Source: Cycas panzhihuaensis
Lineage: Eukaryota > Cycadophyta
Assembly: GCA_023213395.1 (NCBI GenBank)
Contig: CM041465.1
Location: 4,154,001-4,218,000, forward strand
DNA length: 64,000 nt
Reading direction: 5' to 3'
How positions within the stretch are numbered: the stretch's first letter is position 1; the number at the start of each line of letters is the position of its first letter. Below, one piece after another: positions 44,451 to 55,848 of the stretch. The notes under the pieces were generated by a model. That model did not search any database. It saw only the letters and a program-made list of their open reading frames with translations, and was not told where the DNA came from. The translations under genes were made by a program, and so were the position numbers.

Positions 44451-45300
44451 GAGAGATCACTTATAGCTACAACTACCACAGTTGCTTTAGGAGGAGGTGC
44501 TCCAACTGCTCCCACTGAAGCTACAGCTAAATGCCAATGGGAAGTTGATGATGATAAAATCCATTTAGGGATACTGCTTGTCACTAATTATTCCCTATAT
44601 AATCTCATTGATGAAGCTGTACATGATACAGCATGGAAAGTTCTTGAAGTTCTTAAGAAGAACTTTGACACTAAATCAAACTTAGAGTTTGTTCACTTAG
44701 TGATGAAGATGAACAAATTGAAAATGTAGAAAGGACATGCAAATGAGACAATGAATCTCCTTCGTCCAATCAAGCAAGCCATTGATAAAGATTTTAAAAC
44801 TCAATGCATTACATGGGCTTTCTTGATCCAGTCATGTCTCCATATCCCAGATTACAAAAATCTATTGGGAAGTATTCAATCTAGTGGCACTTTGAAGACC
44901 CTAAACTTTGAGAACCTTGCTGATAAGTTCATTGAATTTGATAAGACCTTTGATACCAACTTTGCCACTACATCAGATCCAGTTGATGCTACTTTTGAAG
45001 TGGAAGAAGATCTTTGTTATACCAAAAATCAAGGTCAATACTCTCGTAGAGGTGGTAATTCCCATGGAAGAGGAAGAGCTAGACAACAAGGACAACGTCC
45101 TCTTAGTCAATAGGTTCCTCAACTCCAACAAAAATAGTCTTAAGGCCAAGGCCAAAATAATCAACCTGGACCTAGATATAGTAATCTAAGACTATCCAAC
45201 TAGCCCAATACTTTTACTAGAAATCAAACAATCGCATGCTAAAGGTGTAATAGAAAAGGACATTATGCCAAAAATTATAGAACTTCCACCAACAAACTAC
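44451..45300 (+). pseudogene. Copia-B gag (broken)
   Basis: Copia gag (UBN2 type) that would form the particle. The frame reads DEAVHDTAWKVLEVLKKNFD and FVHLVMKMNKL, then the clean frame 44751-45113 with LRPIKQAIDKDFKTQCITWA and a Gly/Arg-rich RGGNSHGRGRARQQGQ tail. The zinc knuckle follows at 45237-45278: C-x2-C-x4-H is present, but the second codon is a stop and the final Cys is Tyr. The start codon is not certain. Confidence 0.88.
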
Positions 45301-45479
45301 CAAGTTATCAATAGTGCCATGGTACACATAATGTTGATAATACTTCTTTTGAAGATGCTTTTGGTGGAACACAATTTGCTCATGCACACCTTCAAAGAAT
45401 TGGGACCACTTCATCAAATGTTGTTGATAGATCAACTAAGTATATTGAGGCTCATTATGGTTATGCTTATTCATTTTTA

Positions 45480-45925
45480 CCTTAACCACTTAGAGTTGTA
45501 AATAGTACCACCTCAAATACTTCATCGTGGATTATGGATACTAGAGCAACATAACACATGACTTGTCATTGCTAGTTCTTTCAAGATTTTGACTCTGAGG
45601 TTTGTGGTGTTGTACACATGGCTGACAAATCATCACAGCCAGTCAAAGGACTTAGAACTATTTGTCTGAAACTCCTAGGCCTTCCAGATTTTACACTTGT
45701 TAATGTTTTATATATTCCTGCTCTGAAGCAATATCTACTCTCCTCGTCCACCCTTGTCTCTCGTGGATTTGATCTGAGTGTAACTGCAAATAATCAAACT
45801 CTTTGTGTCATTCACCCTCCTTCAAATGCTATGGTTATGACTGGAATTCTTAATGGCAAATATTTTTGCCTAATTGGCTCACCATCCTCTGAAGCCAACT
45901 ATGTTGATAATGAATCTACTTTTAC
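45480..45925 (+). pseudogene. Copia-B protease (broken)
   Basis: Active site WIMDTRAT then a stop, followed by HMT; the usual motif is WI-D-(S/T)-GAT-HMT, so Gly is now Arg and Ser/Gln is a stop. The rest is open from 45618: VHMADKSSQPVKG, NVLYIPALKQYLLSSSTLVS and SNAMVMTGILNGKYF, the standard copia protease body. It would process the polyprotein. Confidence 0.88.
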
Positions 45926-46980
45926 CATAACCCTGACTTCTTTAAAGTTGTCCCAAGTAGCTCTATGGCATGTTCATATGGGCCATATCAAAATTGATCA
46001 TTTAAGAGAACTATAAGACACTCTTCTTGGTTTGCCTAAGTTCCCCTTTAAGCCCTTTAAATGTGAAGCATCTATTATTGCTAAATCTCAAAGACAACCC
46101 TTTCCTCGTAGTCAGTGGAAATCTAGCTAACCTTTGCATGTTGTACACTCAAATATATGCGGTCCTATGCCCATCCCTTCTCTCAAACAGAAGTGGTACT
46201 ATATTACTTTCTTTTATGATTTTACCAAGAAAGTATGGGTTGCTTTTCTTACAAAGAAAGATGAAGCTTTTTCTATGTTTTAAGCTTTCAAGGCCCACGT
46301 GGAAAATGAATCTGGATTAAAAATCAAAATACTCAGGACTGACAATGGTAGCGAGTACACATCTAATGAGTTTGAATCATACATACGTCAACATGGAATC
46401 AAACACTAGACCATTGTTGCAGGTACACCCCAACAAAATAGAGTTATCGAGCATATGAATAGGACCATCATGAATATGGCTCGTGCTATGATGGTATATA
46501 AGAATATCTCTATCTATCTTTGGGTTGAGGCTATTTGGAATGTTGTGTATTGTATCAACACTGTTAGTCCCTCCAAGCTCAGCCTGTCTCCACATGAAAT
46601 GTGGTATGGACAAACCCCCTCTATTTCTCACTTTAGAAATTTTGTCTCTACTTATTATGCTCATATTCTAGAGGAACATAGAAATAAGCTCCAAAATAGA
46701 GCCATTAAAGGCATCTTTGTCGAATACCCTTATGGACAAAAAGGGATATAAGGTTTTCATACCTTCACAGCGTAAAATCATCATCACTAGAGATGTTATC
46801 TTTGTGGAGACTAAAGATCAATTACTTGGACTTGACTCCAAGACACCTTCATACCGATTTAATGATGCTACTGAATTTGATGTCCAGATTGCAAAATTTA
46901 GTGGGGCAGATGTTGAACAGTTGCTTAAAATCTTGGAATCTAATAATAGAGCCTCAGAGGACATAAGTTGTGACTACTAG
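45926..46980 (+). pseudogene. Copia-B integrase (broken)
   Basis: The gag-pre-integrase zinc region LWHVHMGHIKIDHLREL is followed by FKCEASIIAKSQRQPFPR. The core has SNICGPMPIP, where Asn replaces the first catalytic Asp. LRTDNGSEYTSNEF and VIEHMNRTIMNMARAM supply the second Asp and the Glu at D-35-E spacing. One stop lies in between. The C-terminal region has LSPHEMWYGQTPSISHF, then a one-base frame change near 46725, then VFIPSQRKIIITRDVIF. It ends at a stop at 46978-46980. Confidence 0.92.
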
Positions 46981-47226
46981 CTAATGTGTACACATCCAGC
47001 ACCATCATTTGTGAATAGCCAAGTTGAAAAAGGTAAAGCCATAGCAGAAGGATCATCTTCTCCAACATCTGTGGTTGGCCCATCTTCTCCAGCATCGTCA
47101 ACTTCCTCCGTACCAAATATTTCACATGATCCTTTTTAGGATTAAAATGAAGACCAAGAGGCTATGGAAATGAAAACCTCATTCCTAACTCGAGGTTTTC
47201 GTTAAGCCTACCAGCTACACAAGAAC
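46981..47226 (+). other. Copia-B integrase-RT linker
   Basis: Ser/Pro-rich linker of about 80 codons with two or more stops, in the same frame as the reverse transcriptase. No domain. Copia-A has the same stretch at 459-647. Confidence 0.6.
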
Positions 47227-48390
47227 ATGCGACCAGATGAGGTAGGTAAAACTAGCACTAGAAGTGCCCATAGAGTAAGGATGCATGAATCACTTTCCGT
47301 TGAGCTTGAACTAGTAGAACTGCATCTTGCTCTTAATGAAGAGCCCCTAACATACCAAGAAGTTGTAAAGCATGCAGCTTGGAGAAATGCCATGAATGAA
47401 GAGTATCAATCTCTTATCAAGAACGATACATGGGAGCTTGTTGATCTACCACTTGGAAGAAAGGTAGTTCAAAATAAATGGGTGTTAAAAAATAAGTACA
47501 GATCATATGGCACCCTAGAAAAACACAAGGCAAGGTTGGTAGTAAAAGGATTCACGTAAAGGGAAGGCATTGACTACACTAAAATCTTTACTCCTACAAC
47601 CAAGTGGCCTACAATCAGAACTCTTATAGCCTTAGATGCTCAATAGGGTTGGAAAATCTACCAACTCGATGTTAAGACTGCATTTCTCAATGGGGACCTT
47701 AAAGAAGAAATTTACATGGCTCAGCCAAAAGGATACAAGATTATCGGTCATGAGCATAAGGTTTGCAGGCTCAAAAAGTCCTTATATGGCCTAAAGCAAG
47801 CCCCTCATGCTTGGTTTATCAAGTTGTCTAAAAGAATGAGGTAACTTGGATATGAGGTTTGTGACTATCAAGATATTGATGCAACATTATTCATCAAGTG
47901 CTAAAATAATAAAGTCACTTACCTCTTAATCTTTGTGGATGACATGCTAATAACAAGAAATAGTGAACAGGTAATCATCCAGCTGAAGAAGGACCTTGCT
48001 AAAACTTTTGAATTGTCTGATCTCGGGTTGATGAAATATTACTTGGGAATTAAAGTAACTCAAAAGAATGGAAAAATGTTTCTCTCCCAAGAAAAATATA
48101 TCAATGATCTTCTGACAAAGTTTCAGTTAGAAGGTGATTGACCAGTTGATACACCTATGGATCCTAATATTAAACTCTTAGCCGATGGTGATATTAGGGA
48201 GGCAGACGTAACACTCTACAGGTAACTTGTAGGTAGTCTCATCTATACTATCAACTCAAGGCCAGATATTACATACTCTGTTGACATTCTTGCAAGATTC
48301 ATGACAAATCCTAAGTAGAATCATTGGCAAGCTGCAATACGAGTGTTGAGGTACCTAAAGACAACCAGCAAATATGGTCTATTGTATGAA
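47227..48390 (+). pseudogene. Copia-B reverse transcriptase (near-complete, few stops)
   Basis: Opens EEPLTYQEVVKHAAWRNAMN and GTWELVDL-type sequence, then [54 protein letters not shown] and the intact catalytic FVDDMLITRN at 47930-47960. The connection region has LMKYYLGIKVTQKNGKMFLS and SRPDITYSVDILARFMTNPK. All blocks share one frame. About seven stops remain (TAA/TAG near 47558, 47643, 47842, 47902, 48139, 48223, 48316), mostly at former Gln codons. Confidence 0.93.
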
Positions 48391-49074
48391 CCCAATGCAG
48401 AATTTAAACTTCATGCATATACAAACTTAGACTTTGCCAGAGATAAAGATACAGGAAGATCTACGTCTGGGTACGTAACATTTCTTAGAACAGCACCAAT
48501 ATCATGGAGATCTAGATAACAGAAGATAGTTGCATACTCAACCGTCGAAGTTGAGTATATTGCTTCTTCTGAGACAAGCAAGGAGGTGATATGTCTTAGA
48601 AATTTGTTGAATACATTAAATTCCACCCAAACATGTTCTACTAGCTTACATGTAGATAATCAATCTATAATCCAAATGGCTAAAAATCCTATATTTCATA
48701 ATCATACTAAACATATAAGTATGAAAGTCCATAGGATTAGGGAACTAGTTCATGATGGCACAATTCAACTGAAATACTACCCCATAGCAGATCAAGTGGC
48801 CGATATCTTCACTAAACCACTGAAGACAGTGAAGTTTGAACAATTTCAAAAGCAACTCGGCCTTAGGGCCTCCATCTCTGACTTATTGAAGGAGATGACA
48901 ATAGGACCATCATACTTTGCCTCATTTGTAAAAACCCCTTGTGGGCATGAAAGGATAAGAGTAAGTCTCTGCTCTATCTCATTCATGAAAACCCCTTGTG
49001 GGCGTGAATGGATAAGGGTTGTATCATTTTGGAAAATTGGAACCTGTGAAAACCTGAAAGGGCATGGGGGATGA
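48391..49074 (+). pseudogene. Copia-B RNase H with repeated C-terminal tail
   Basis: Copia RNase H: YTNLDFARDKDTGRSTSGY, EVEYIASSETSKEVICLRNL, LHVDNQSIIQMAKNPIFHN and KYYPIADQVADIFTKPLK. After the domain the frame stays open to 49074, through a 19-residue unit present twice: F(V/M)KTPCGHERIRV-type. The repeat is 57 bp at DNA level (units starting near 48931 and 48988), and Copia-A has the same pair. One stop occurs near 48517. The tail is not part of the usual RNase H. Confidence 0.88.
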
Positions 49075-49318
49075 CCAAATGGTATATGGAGACTCAGTAG
49101 ATTTTAGCTACAAAATTCATTATATTGATTGGCTATCTAGCTTCATTTAAAGAGCCACCTTTGCCAGATTAGCAGATTAGAAAATTTGTGGGTTTTCTTC
49201 CCCATGAGGGTTTTCCACAAAAGTGTCATAGTAGTTTTCTTTGTAAGAGGCTCAAATGAAGACCTGATAGGATAGAATAACATAGGATGAAATGACCTTC
49301 TACCATTAAGAGGGAGAT
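49075..49318 (+). other. Copia-B 3' untranslated stretch and polypurine tract
   Basis: Non-coding stretch ending in the polypurine tract AAGAGGGAGAT (49308-49318), directly before the TG of the 3' LTR. CCCCATGAGGGTTTTCC near 49200 is partly complementary to the AAAACCCCTTGTGGG units upstream. Confidence 0.75.
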
Positions 49319-49616
49319 TGAAAAGGGTTAATATCACAAGGTCATTACATTAGTTGATTATTTCAAAAAAGGGTCTTGAGTGAACTTTAAATTAGATCAC
49401 TTAAGTGAAATGCACTTTCATATGCATTATGTGTAATTTCATTTCACCTAACTCTAATGCTCCCTCTCTCAATATAAAAGTAGAATCTCAATCGAGGAGA
49501 TTCATTCTTACCTCCTCATTTTGTTAGAGCTACTTTCTTTCTCTCAAGTCTCTCTTACTCCCATGTTTGCCTTTGTGTTTAGTGCATGGAGATGAAGGAT
49601 AAATCCACTCTTTTTA
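49319..49616 (+). repeat. Copia-B 3' LTR
   Basis: Begins TGAAAAGGGTTAATATCAC, is 298 bp and ends CTCTTTTTA (CA changed to TA). It is followed by GTCTT, the right target duplication. It differs from the 5' LTR at scattered positions, mostly transitions. Confidence 0.93.
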
Positions 49617-49621
49617 GTCTT

Positions 49622-52371
49622 TGCCTAGTAGTGTGGCTTATCTAAGTATGAATTAATATGATGAAAGGTATGGATATAAAATAGGATAGTAGAATCCACT
49701 ACCCTACATGACTTAATGAATGAGTTCTAAATTTAGAGCTACATTGACAGTATCCTCAATATCCTTCTTAGGGACTCCTCTCATGTAATCCTTTCAAACT
49801 TTTGGGTTCTACTTAGATGTAGGAGAGGGTAAGCTAATGGAAAGATGGTTTATTTTATTTTGTTTCTTATCTTGGTTTATGTTCACTTTGTTTTTCTTTT
49901 CTTTTTTTTATTTTTTTCTTTTTTATGGTTACTATGGTCACTTTCTCTTCCTTTGAGTTTTGTCCCCCCTCCTTCCTTTTTTTTGGTTTTATTTCTTCTT
50001 TTTTTCTTTGGGTTTTTATATGATAACAACAAAGAAGAAAAACCAAGAAAGCAAGACAAATCTAAACAATTAAATAGACTAAAAGATCAAACCCAAATAT
50101 ACTATTTTTTTAGTAATCAAAAGCAAACAAACTAAAAATGATACATGTAAGTTTTCTTTTTCTATTTTCTTTGTTCTTCTTTTTTAAATGAAAGATGCAT
50201 ACGCAACTATGAAATGACTTTCCTATATGCAATATATATACTTCATTTCAAAAAGGAATGATGCTACCAAAAGCTAAAACATACTACATGAGCTTTGTGT
50301 GAGTTTTCCAAAGAGATCAATTAATATGCAAAACTAGTCAATATACTTCATCTTTCATGCATGCAACTAATTCTTTGAAAAAATATGATGAGTGATGCAA
50401 AAAGAAAAGAGATTTTGAAGATATTACTATTGTTTATAAATGATTTTTAGACCTATGAGATGACAAGCAAACCATAAATCTAAACCATATCTTTCACATC
50501 AAAAACTAGTCCCAATGGTTCTATCACAATTGGAGTAGTAAGAGCTCCAAAAGGATCCTTGAATTCTTTGCAAAACTAAAAAATTATAGATATTTTTACT
50601 TCTCAATATTCTCAACATTTCCTTTTAAAGGTAAAGAAACCAACTTAAAAGTGAATATCAATGAAGCCACAAGATTATGAGAAAATAATTTCTTTCCTAT
50701 TATAATGAATGCCTCAAAATGACAGTTTTCTTTTTAGTTGATCAATTTTCTTCCATAAACTTTCCTTCAAAGCAAATCAAAGAAGGATAACAACAACAAA
50801 AAGAGGCTAAATTATAGCCCAACAATGCCAAAAGATAGTGGCAAAATAACTAAAACATAAACTACTGTAAAAGAGTGGGAAGGGATAACTAGATGAGTGG
50901 TGGAGAGATGACCATACACCATCCTAGTCTAACCCTTAAGGAACCCCACAAAGGGCTAGCATTTTAGTCTATGTTTCAAAGTCTAAAACAAATATGAGAT
51001 CACTACAATAATCAGTGAAAAAAAAAAGAGACTTTCTAAGCCAAAAATAACTTCAAAGTACTATGAAATAAGCAAGAAACTTAATAAGAAAGACCTTACC
51101 AAATTAGAAGAAGTTTGAAGCATAAAACTTTGATAAAATTCCAAAATATTGAAGCTTGAACCATCAATAGTCAAATATTACTAAGACAACATCAAAACTC
51201 CTTCAAGATTTCATCCAAAAGTCTTCAAGAAATCAATTTTTTGTCTCACAGTAGTAATCTTTAAAAATTTCTAAGAAAAACTCCAAAAATCCACATATAA
51301 CTAGAGTAAAATTATTACTAACGCATTTAACCATAATTACACAAGACTTGAGAATAATTATGGGCATCGATAGAATCAAATTCCACTAAATCTAGCTGGT
51401 GCCATGCAAACTTTTTGGTACACTACTTGAGGTTTACTTTCATAATAGTCACAAATATGATAGGTCATGTTTTCTACCTTAAAAATATGATTTTACTCTG
51501 AAAATGTGACATGTCACTTTTTTTGCAATGCCAAAAATGTGATAATCATAGAGATAAAATTTGATTAAAAACATCAAAATTTGATATTAAATTAGGATTA
51601 GATCATGGAAATGGCCCTATCAATGAGTAGATAAACCTAGAATAAGGTGAAAAGCATTAAATACAAGACCAAAAAGATAGCAAATAACAAAATTGAGTGA
51701 AATCTTGAAAATGATATAAAAATATAAAATTTTGAAGGAAGCATGAGGTCAAATTGATCATGAAAGAAAACTTTGATGCCATAATTCATGTCATTAGTGA
51801 ATAGTAATAATAAAATATAAGCCACATTATCATTGATCATACTCTATCAATTGAAATTCATATATTACTTCGATAAAACATGGCCTAATCTATGATCAAG
51901 CAAACCCATCAATCATCTTCTATGAAAATATGCATGAACATGTTAAAACTTACCAATATAAATCAAAAGGCTAAGTTTTGATGAAATAAGTTCCTCTAAA
52001 GAAATAAATTTAACCATCAAAGCCCTCTCATTCCAAACCAATATATGATCCCATTACTTCTTCAATTAGATTATTAGAGTATATAATTAACATTAAATTA
52101 TATGTTGATGACTATGTTCCTCATCCTCATAGTCAATAGGCAAAAATAATTCACCTTACTAAAGGAAAAAAATATCAAAACCCACCTGTACCTTCTCCTC
52201 TTATAAGGAAGACTAAATAGTACTCTTTCCACCAAACTAATGCTCATGATAAGAGTTAATGTTACATCATTTAGGCAATGAATCAAAAGTCTACTACTTA
52301 ATTAAATCAAACTTCCAAATCTAGTCAAGATCAATTAATTCACAAGGATCCATTGCCTTAAAATAATGACA
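49622..52371 (-). repeat. Tat-3 5' LTR, main part (right of Copia-B)
   Basis: About 2.75 kb of AT-rich non-coding sequence with no real gene. Landmarks match the Tat-2 LTR in order on the same strand. Near 51400-51470 it has GCCATGCAAACTTTTTGG..., as Tat-2 has at 23345-23400. Near 52320-52360, TAGTCAAGATC...GGATCCATTGCC corresponds to GAGTCAACTTGCC...GAATCCATTCC at 23889-23916. With 41990-42126 it gives an LTR of about 2.9 kb, close to Tat-2. Pyrimidine-rich simple sequence fills 49840-50010. The right end near 52371 is set by where Tat-4 sequence begins. Confidence 0.62.
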
Positions 52372-53250
52372 AAGAGGAGAAAGATAAAAAAGATAATACA
52401 AAGTAAATAAAAGGTACTGAAGGTGAAACTTTAAAACCTAATTCATCAAAGAAACTAGTTACCTCTTCCAATCTCACATCAAAGCATGCTAATAATTAAA
52501 CTCACGTAACTCTTAAAGGTGGTGAAACCAAAAGGACTATCAACATGGTCAAGACCATAAAAAGTATAAGTCCTTCTAAATCATCTAATGATTTGTGACA
52601 AAAACTATGACTCTTTATCTCTAGTTCCCCCCTATCTTATCAGGTTTCAATCCATTCCTTCTAGTTTAAAGGATGAGTCATTTTCTTTGGTTGATGAGTT
52701 GAAGACTATTCCCACTAGGATATTAGTTATGGACTTATTGAAGTCTTTCCTTGAGTAATGTCAACTTCTATTTGATGCATTAGGAGTCTCTATCTTGATG
52801 GAATTATCTTATTCTATTATCTTCTTCAACTTAGTTACTTTTTTAGGTCAAGTCAACCATGCTCCCAATGATAATCCTCCATTTTATATTAAGATTATCA
52901 AATATAACATTAACATTTAATGTATTATTATTGATGAGGGTTCATATATTAATGTTATCCCTCTTCATCTAGTTGAAGATCTACATATTTTAGTGTTCGA
53001 TCCTTGCAAGTTGATTTTCCAAGGCTATGATAAAATTCAAAAGATACCCCTTAGCTAAGTTACTCTACCTTTAACTTTGGAAGGTAAAATAGTATATACT
53101 AAATTAACCATCATTGATCTTGATTTAGAATATAATGTCCTTTTGGGTAAAGATTGGATTACCCAAATGGTAGTTGGTTGTTCCTCCCTTTTTTCTGAAC
53201 TTTGATTCATTCATAAAGGTGAACTAAAAGTTGTGAATCATAAACCTAAC
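52372..53250 (+). pseudogene. Tat-4 protease region (broken)
   Basis: The lead-in SLKDESFSLVDELKTIPTRI (about 52655-52715) matches Tat-3 SLKDGSFSLVEELKTIPIGI. The active site reads IIIDEGSYINVIPLHL, with the Asp at 52933-52935, the DEG variant shared with Tat-3. The end LDLEYNVLLGKDWITQMVVG lies at about 53115-53175. Only a few stops occur (near 52757, 52918, 53057). Confidence 0.85.
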
Positions 53251-54400
53251 CTAATTAAGTAATCAGTCCCTCTCATTGAAATTATTGTTGAGCCTAGAAA
53301 ATCCTCCAATTCTTTTGAGTACTTATTTCAATCTTTAGGCTTAAGGTAATATTTTTCCATTGAAATGCCATCCCCTTCTAAGATATAACTTAAAGATGTT
53401 TATATGGTTGAAATTGTCCCTTTCAAACTAGGCTCCTTTTTGCCTTCTAATCTCACTAGTACCACTCTGTTATCTCAATCTTCTACTTCTTCTCCATCTT
53501 GTGAAAAAGAGATATTGGATGTTAATTAATTTTATAAAGAACTTCCCTTAGTTTAAGAAACTAACTTTGATCCTCCACTCTTAAATAAGTGTCATCTCTC
53601 ACAAGTTCTACATTTACCTTCATCTAGAGGTGTCTCCAATTCTTCTATTTTAATAGCTCCTCTACCTAAACAAGTGACCTTAGCTTTACATAGTGTGTTA
53701 ACACCTATACTAGCCTCATTTTCTTAGTCTCCTTTCTACACTATATTGTTTAATAGGCATGAAAGGAAACTATTATTATATAGACAACTAGTTCTAGTAT
53801 TTGATGATAAAACTATTATATCTTCTATGTCATCTTAGTGAATTCAAATTTTACCTAATAGAGTTTGAGAGATTAATTTGATTTTAATTATTTCTTTTTC
53901 TTCTCCCAACTCTATTGATGATTCTTTATTATCCCTTGCTCAAATGAAATTATTTAATCATTATCATTCTCTTAACCATGTTTAGCTTGAATAAATTTTT
54001 TCCTTATCTTGGGATTTTGTTGATAAACCCATTCACTTCATCCAAGTTCCTTTGATTATTGAGCTTTTACCAACTCATCAAAATCCTTTACCTGATGGCC
54101 CCTAAACTGATAATTCATCATCTCCTTCTTATGATTTATCAAAGAATCTTATCCTTGTCAGCCTTTTTCATTTAGATTATTATAATAACTACAAGGTAAT
54201 CCTTAAGCATAAGGCTAGATCTATGCATAACCTCCCCCTCATCATTATAATCTATTGAGGATTATCAAAGTTGGAGCTAATCATTCCTTTAAAGAGATAA
54301 CCTAGTTGAAAGAACTCTTTCAAGAATTTAATTCCATATTTGCTTAGGATTATAATGATATGTAGGGTCTTCACCCAAATATTATTGTACATAATATCAA
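53251..54400 (+). pseudogene. Tat-4 protease-to-RT linker (broken)
   Basis: A linker of more than 1 kb, Ser/Pro/Leu-rich, with the block LKDVYMVEIVPFKLGSFLPS (about 53390-53450) shared with Tat-3. No known domain. Established: some Tat-lineage elements (Ogre) carry an intron between protease and reverse transcriptase; I found no convincing splice-site pair here. Several stops. Confidence 0.6.
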
Positions 54401-55190
54401 TACTATTCCTAGCATTAAGCCTGCATGATAAAAATAAAGACCTACCTATCCTCACTTGTCTACCACAATCAAATAAGAAGTTGAGAAATTATTGAAACCT
54501 AGATTTATTAAAAGTATTGACTATTTTGAATGGGATTTAAATATAGTTGTACTTGTTAAAAAGAATGGATCTATTTGAATTTGCATTAATTTCTAAGATA
54601 TTAAAAATTCTTATCCTAAAAATAATTTCCTTCTTCTTTTTATAGACTCAGTTTAGGACTAAACCACTAGTTTTAAAGTCATGTTGCTTATGGATAACTT
54701 TCCCAAATATAATCAAATTTCTATTACACCCCAAGATCATCATAAAATAGATTTCACTATCCTTGGGAAACTTTTATTTATAGAGTTATGCCTTTTGGAC
54801 AAAAAAATGTGGGAACTACCTATTAAAGAGCCATGGTCTTCATTTTCCATGATTTGATTTGTAATATTATAGTAATATATATATATATGATATGCTTTCC
54901 CTCTTTAGATGATGATGAGACCATCTTCATGATTTAAGAAGTATCTTTGAAAGATTCCACAAGTATTGTCTATATTTAAATGCTTCTAAATATGTCTTTA
55001 CAATTACTTCTAATAGAATGTTGGGTAATATTATTTGACATGATGGAATTAGGGTTGACCCCAATAAGGTTATGGAAACTATTGAAATGCCTCCTCCTAA
55101 AATGTTGAAAGCAAGTCAAATCTTTCTTAAGAAGACTAGGCTTTCTTAGGTGCTTCATTGCTAATTTTATATTAGATATAAAAACTATGA
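54401..55190 (+). pseudogene. Tat-4 reverse transcriptase (broken)
   Basis: The frame reads PRFIKSIDYFEWDLNIVVLV then KKNGSI, with a stop. Next come ICINF, DIKNSYPKNNF and MLLMDNFPKYNQISITPQDH, the gypsy fingers and palm. The catalytic box is destroyed: a TATATATATATGATATGC run (about 54876-54895) replaces the expected Y/F-x-DD. Further on GIRVDPNKVMETIEMPPPK is readable. At least two shifts. Confidence 0.85.
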
Positions 55191-55601
55191 CTAATCTTCT
55201 TAAGGAAGAAGCTTCTCTTGAGTGGACCCCTCAATCTCAAGAATCTTTTAATAAATTGAAGCAAGAACTAGTGGCAACTCCTATCCTTGCTCCTCCAAAT
55301 TTTAGCAAGCCTTTTATTTTGTACACCTCTTCCATGGAAGAGTTATTAGTAGGAATGCTGGTATAAGAAGATGATTTTGGTAAAGACCAAGTTATCTACT
55401 TCATTAGTAGGACACTAGTTATAGTAAAACTTTATTATCCTCTTGTAGAAAAATAATGTCTTTCTTTGATATTTGCTACTAAGAAATTAAGTCATTATCT
55501 TCTTGGTAATATAATCTTCCTTATTATTCAGTTTGATCCTATCAGATATCTTTTGATTAAAATGAACCTTATTGGGCATTTAGGAAAGTGGTCATTATTA
55601 T
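55191..55601 (+). pseudogene. Tat-4 RNase H, left part (cut by Copia-C)
   Basis: LEWTPQSQESFNKLKQELVA, then ATPILAPPNF, FILYTSSMEELLVGMLV and ATKKLSHYLLGN are the gypsy RT_RNaseH signature. Tat-2 equivalents include FVWSSKAQQVFKELKEALTS. The second Asp-containing motif is degraded. It ends at LIGHLGKWSLLL, where Copia-C enters at 55602. ATTAT (55597-55601) is the left target duplication. Confidence 0.87.
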
Positions 55602-55836
55602 TGTTAGAAAATAGTTTGTAATGCACATTTGTTAGCGGTCGTCTTATAATGGTTATGTCCTAGTAATGCATATGCCATTTGTTAGTGGTGGGCTTACAAA
55701 TATTGTTATACTCATGAGTTTATGAGTATATAAAGTATATTATACTTTGTATTTTTATTATTCAATTTAATTGAGGGTATCTCACGATACCATTTGCGAT
55801 CTTGGTGTTTTGTTGCTTGAATTTTTTATTCCTACA
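55602..55836 (+). repeat. Copia-C 5' LTR
   Basis: Begins TGTTAGAAAATAGTTTG and ends TTCCTACA. It pairs with 61227-61461. A TATA-like GAGTATATAAAGTATA lies near 55726-55741. Confidence 0.94.
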
Positions 55837-55848
55837 TGGTATTAGAGT
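55837..55848 (+). other. Copia-C primer binding site
   Basis: TGGTATTAGAGT directly after the LTR, close to the initiator-Met complement TGGTATCAGAGC. Confidence 0.88.

Larger units (their letters stand above)
42127..49616 (+). mobile_element. Copia-B: full-length Ty1/copia element
   Basis: A 7490-bp element with two 298-bp LTRs and a perfect GTCTT target duplication (42122-42126 and 49617-49621). It has an initiator-Met-type primer site, gag, protease, integrase, reverse transcriptase and RNase H in copia order, and a polypurine tract. It is inserted in the 5' LTR of Tat-3. Pol stays in one frame except for a single shift near 46725, with a modest number of stops. An unusually long 2-kb leader precedes gag. 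It is the same family as Copia-A and inserted in the same orientation. Confidence 0.96.
15421..52371 (-). mobile_element. Tat-3: old Tat-like Ty3/gypsy element, interrupted by four insertions
   Basis: A minus-strand element present in pieces: 15421-19789, 20101-20814, 38788-42126 and 49622-52371. Read right to left it gives 5' LTR, primer site, gag, protease, linker, reverse transcriptase/RNase H, integrase and the extra RNase H. Its own 3' LTR would lie left of Copia-A, outside the window. Coding parts are badly decayed. Its protein blocks are closest to Tat-4, for example LKDVDLVEVIPL against LKDVYMVEIVPF in the linker. It sits inside Tat-4, whose protease lead-in begins at 52372. Interrupters are Copia-A, the TRIM, Tat-2 and Copia-B. 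Confidence 0.83.

Noticed and set aside
49845-50135. Hydrophobic 96-codon frame resembling a membrane protein
   Set aside because: Produced by a T-rich simple-sequence tract in the Tat-3 LTR; the Phe/Leu runs reflect base composition.
53251-54400. An Ogre-type intron between protease and reverse transcriptase of Tat-4
   Set aside because: The linker keeps protein-level similarity to Tat-3 and no convincing donor/acceptor pair was found.
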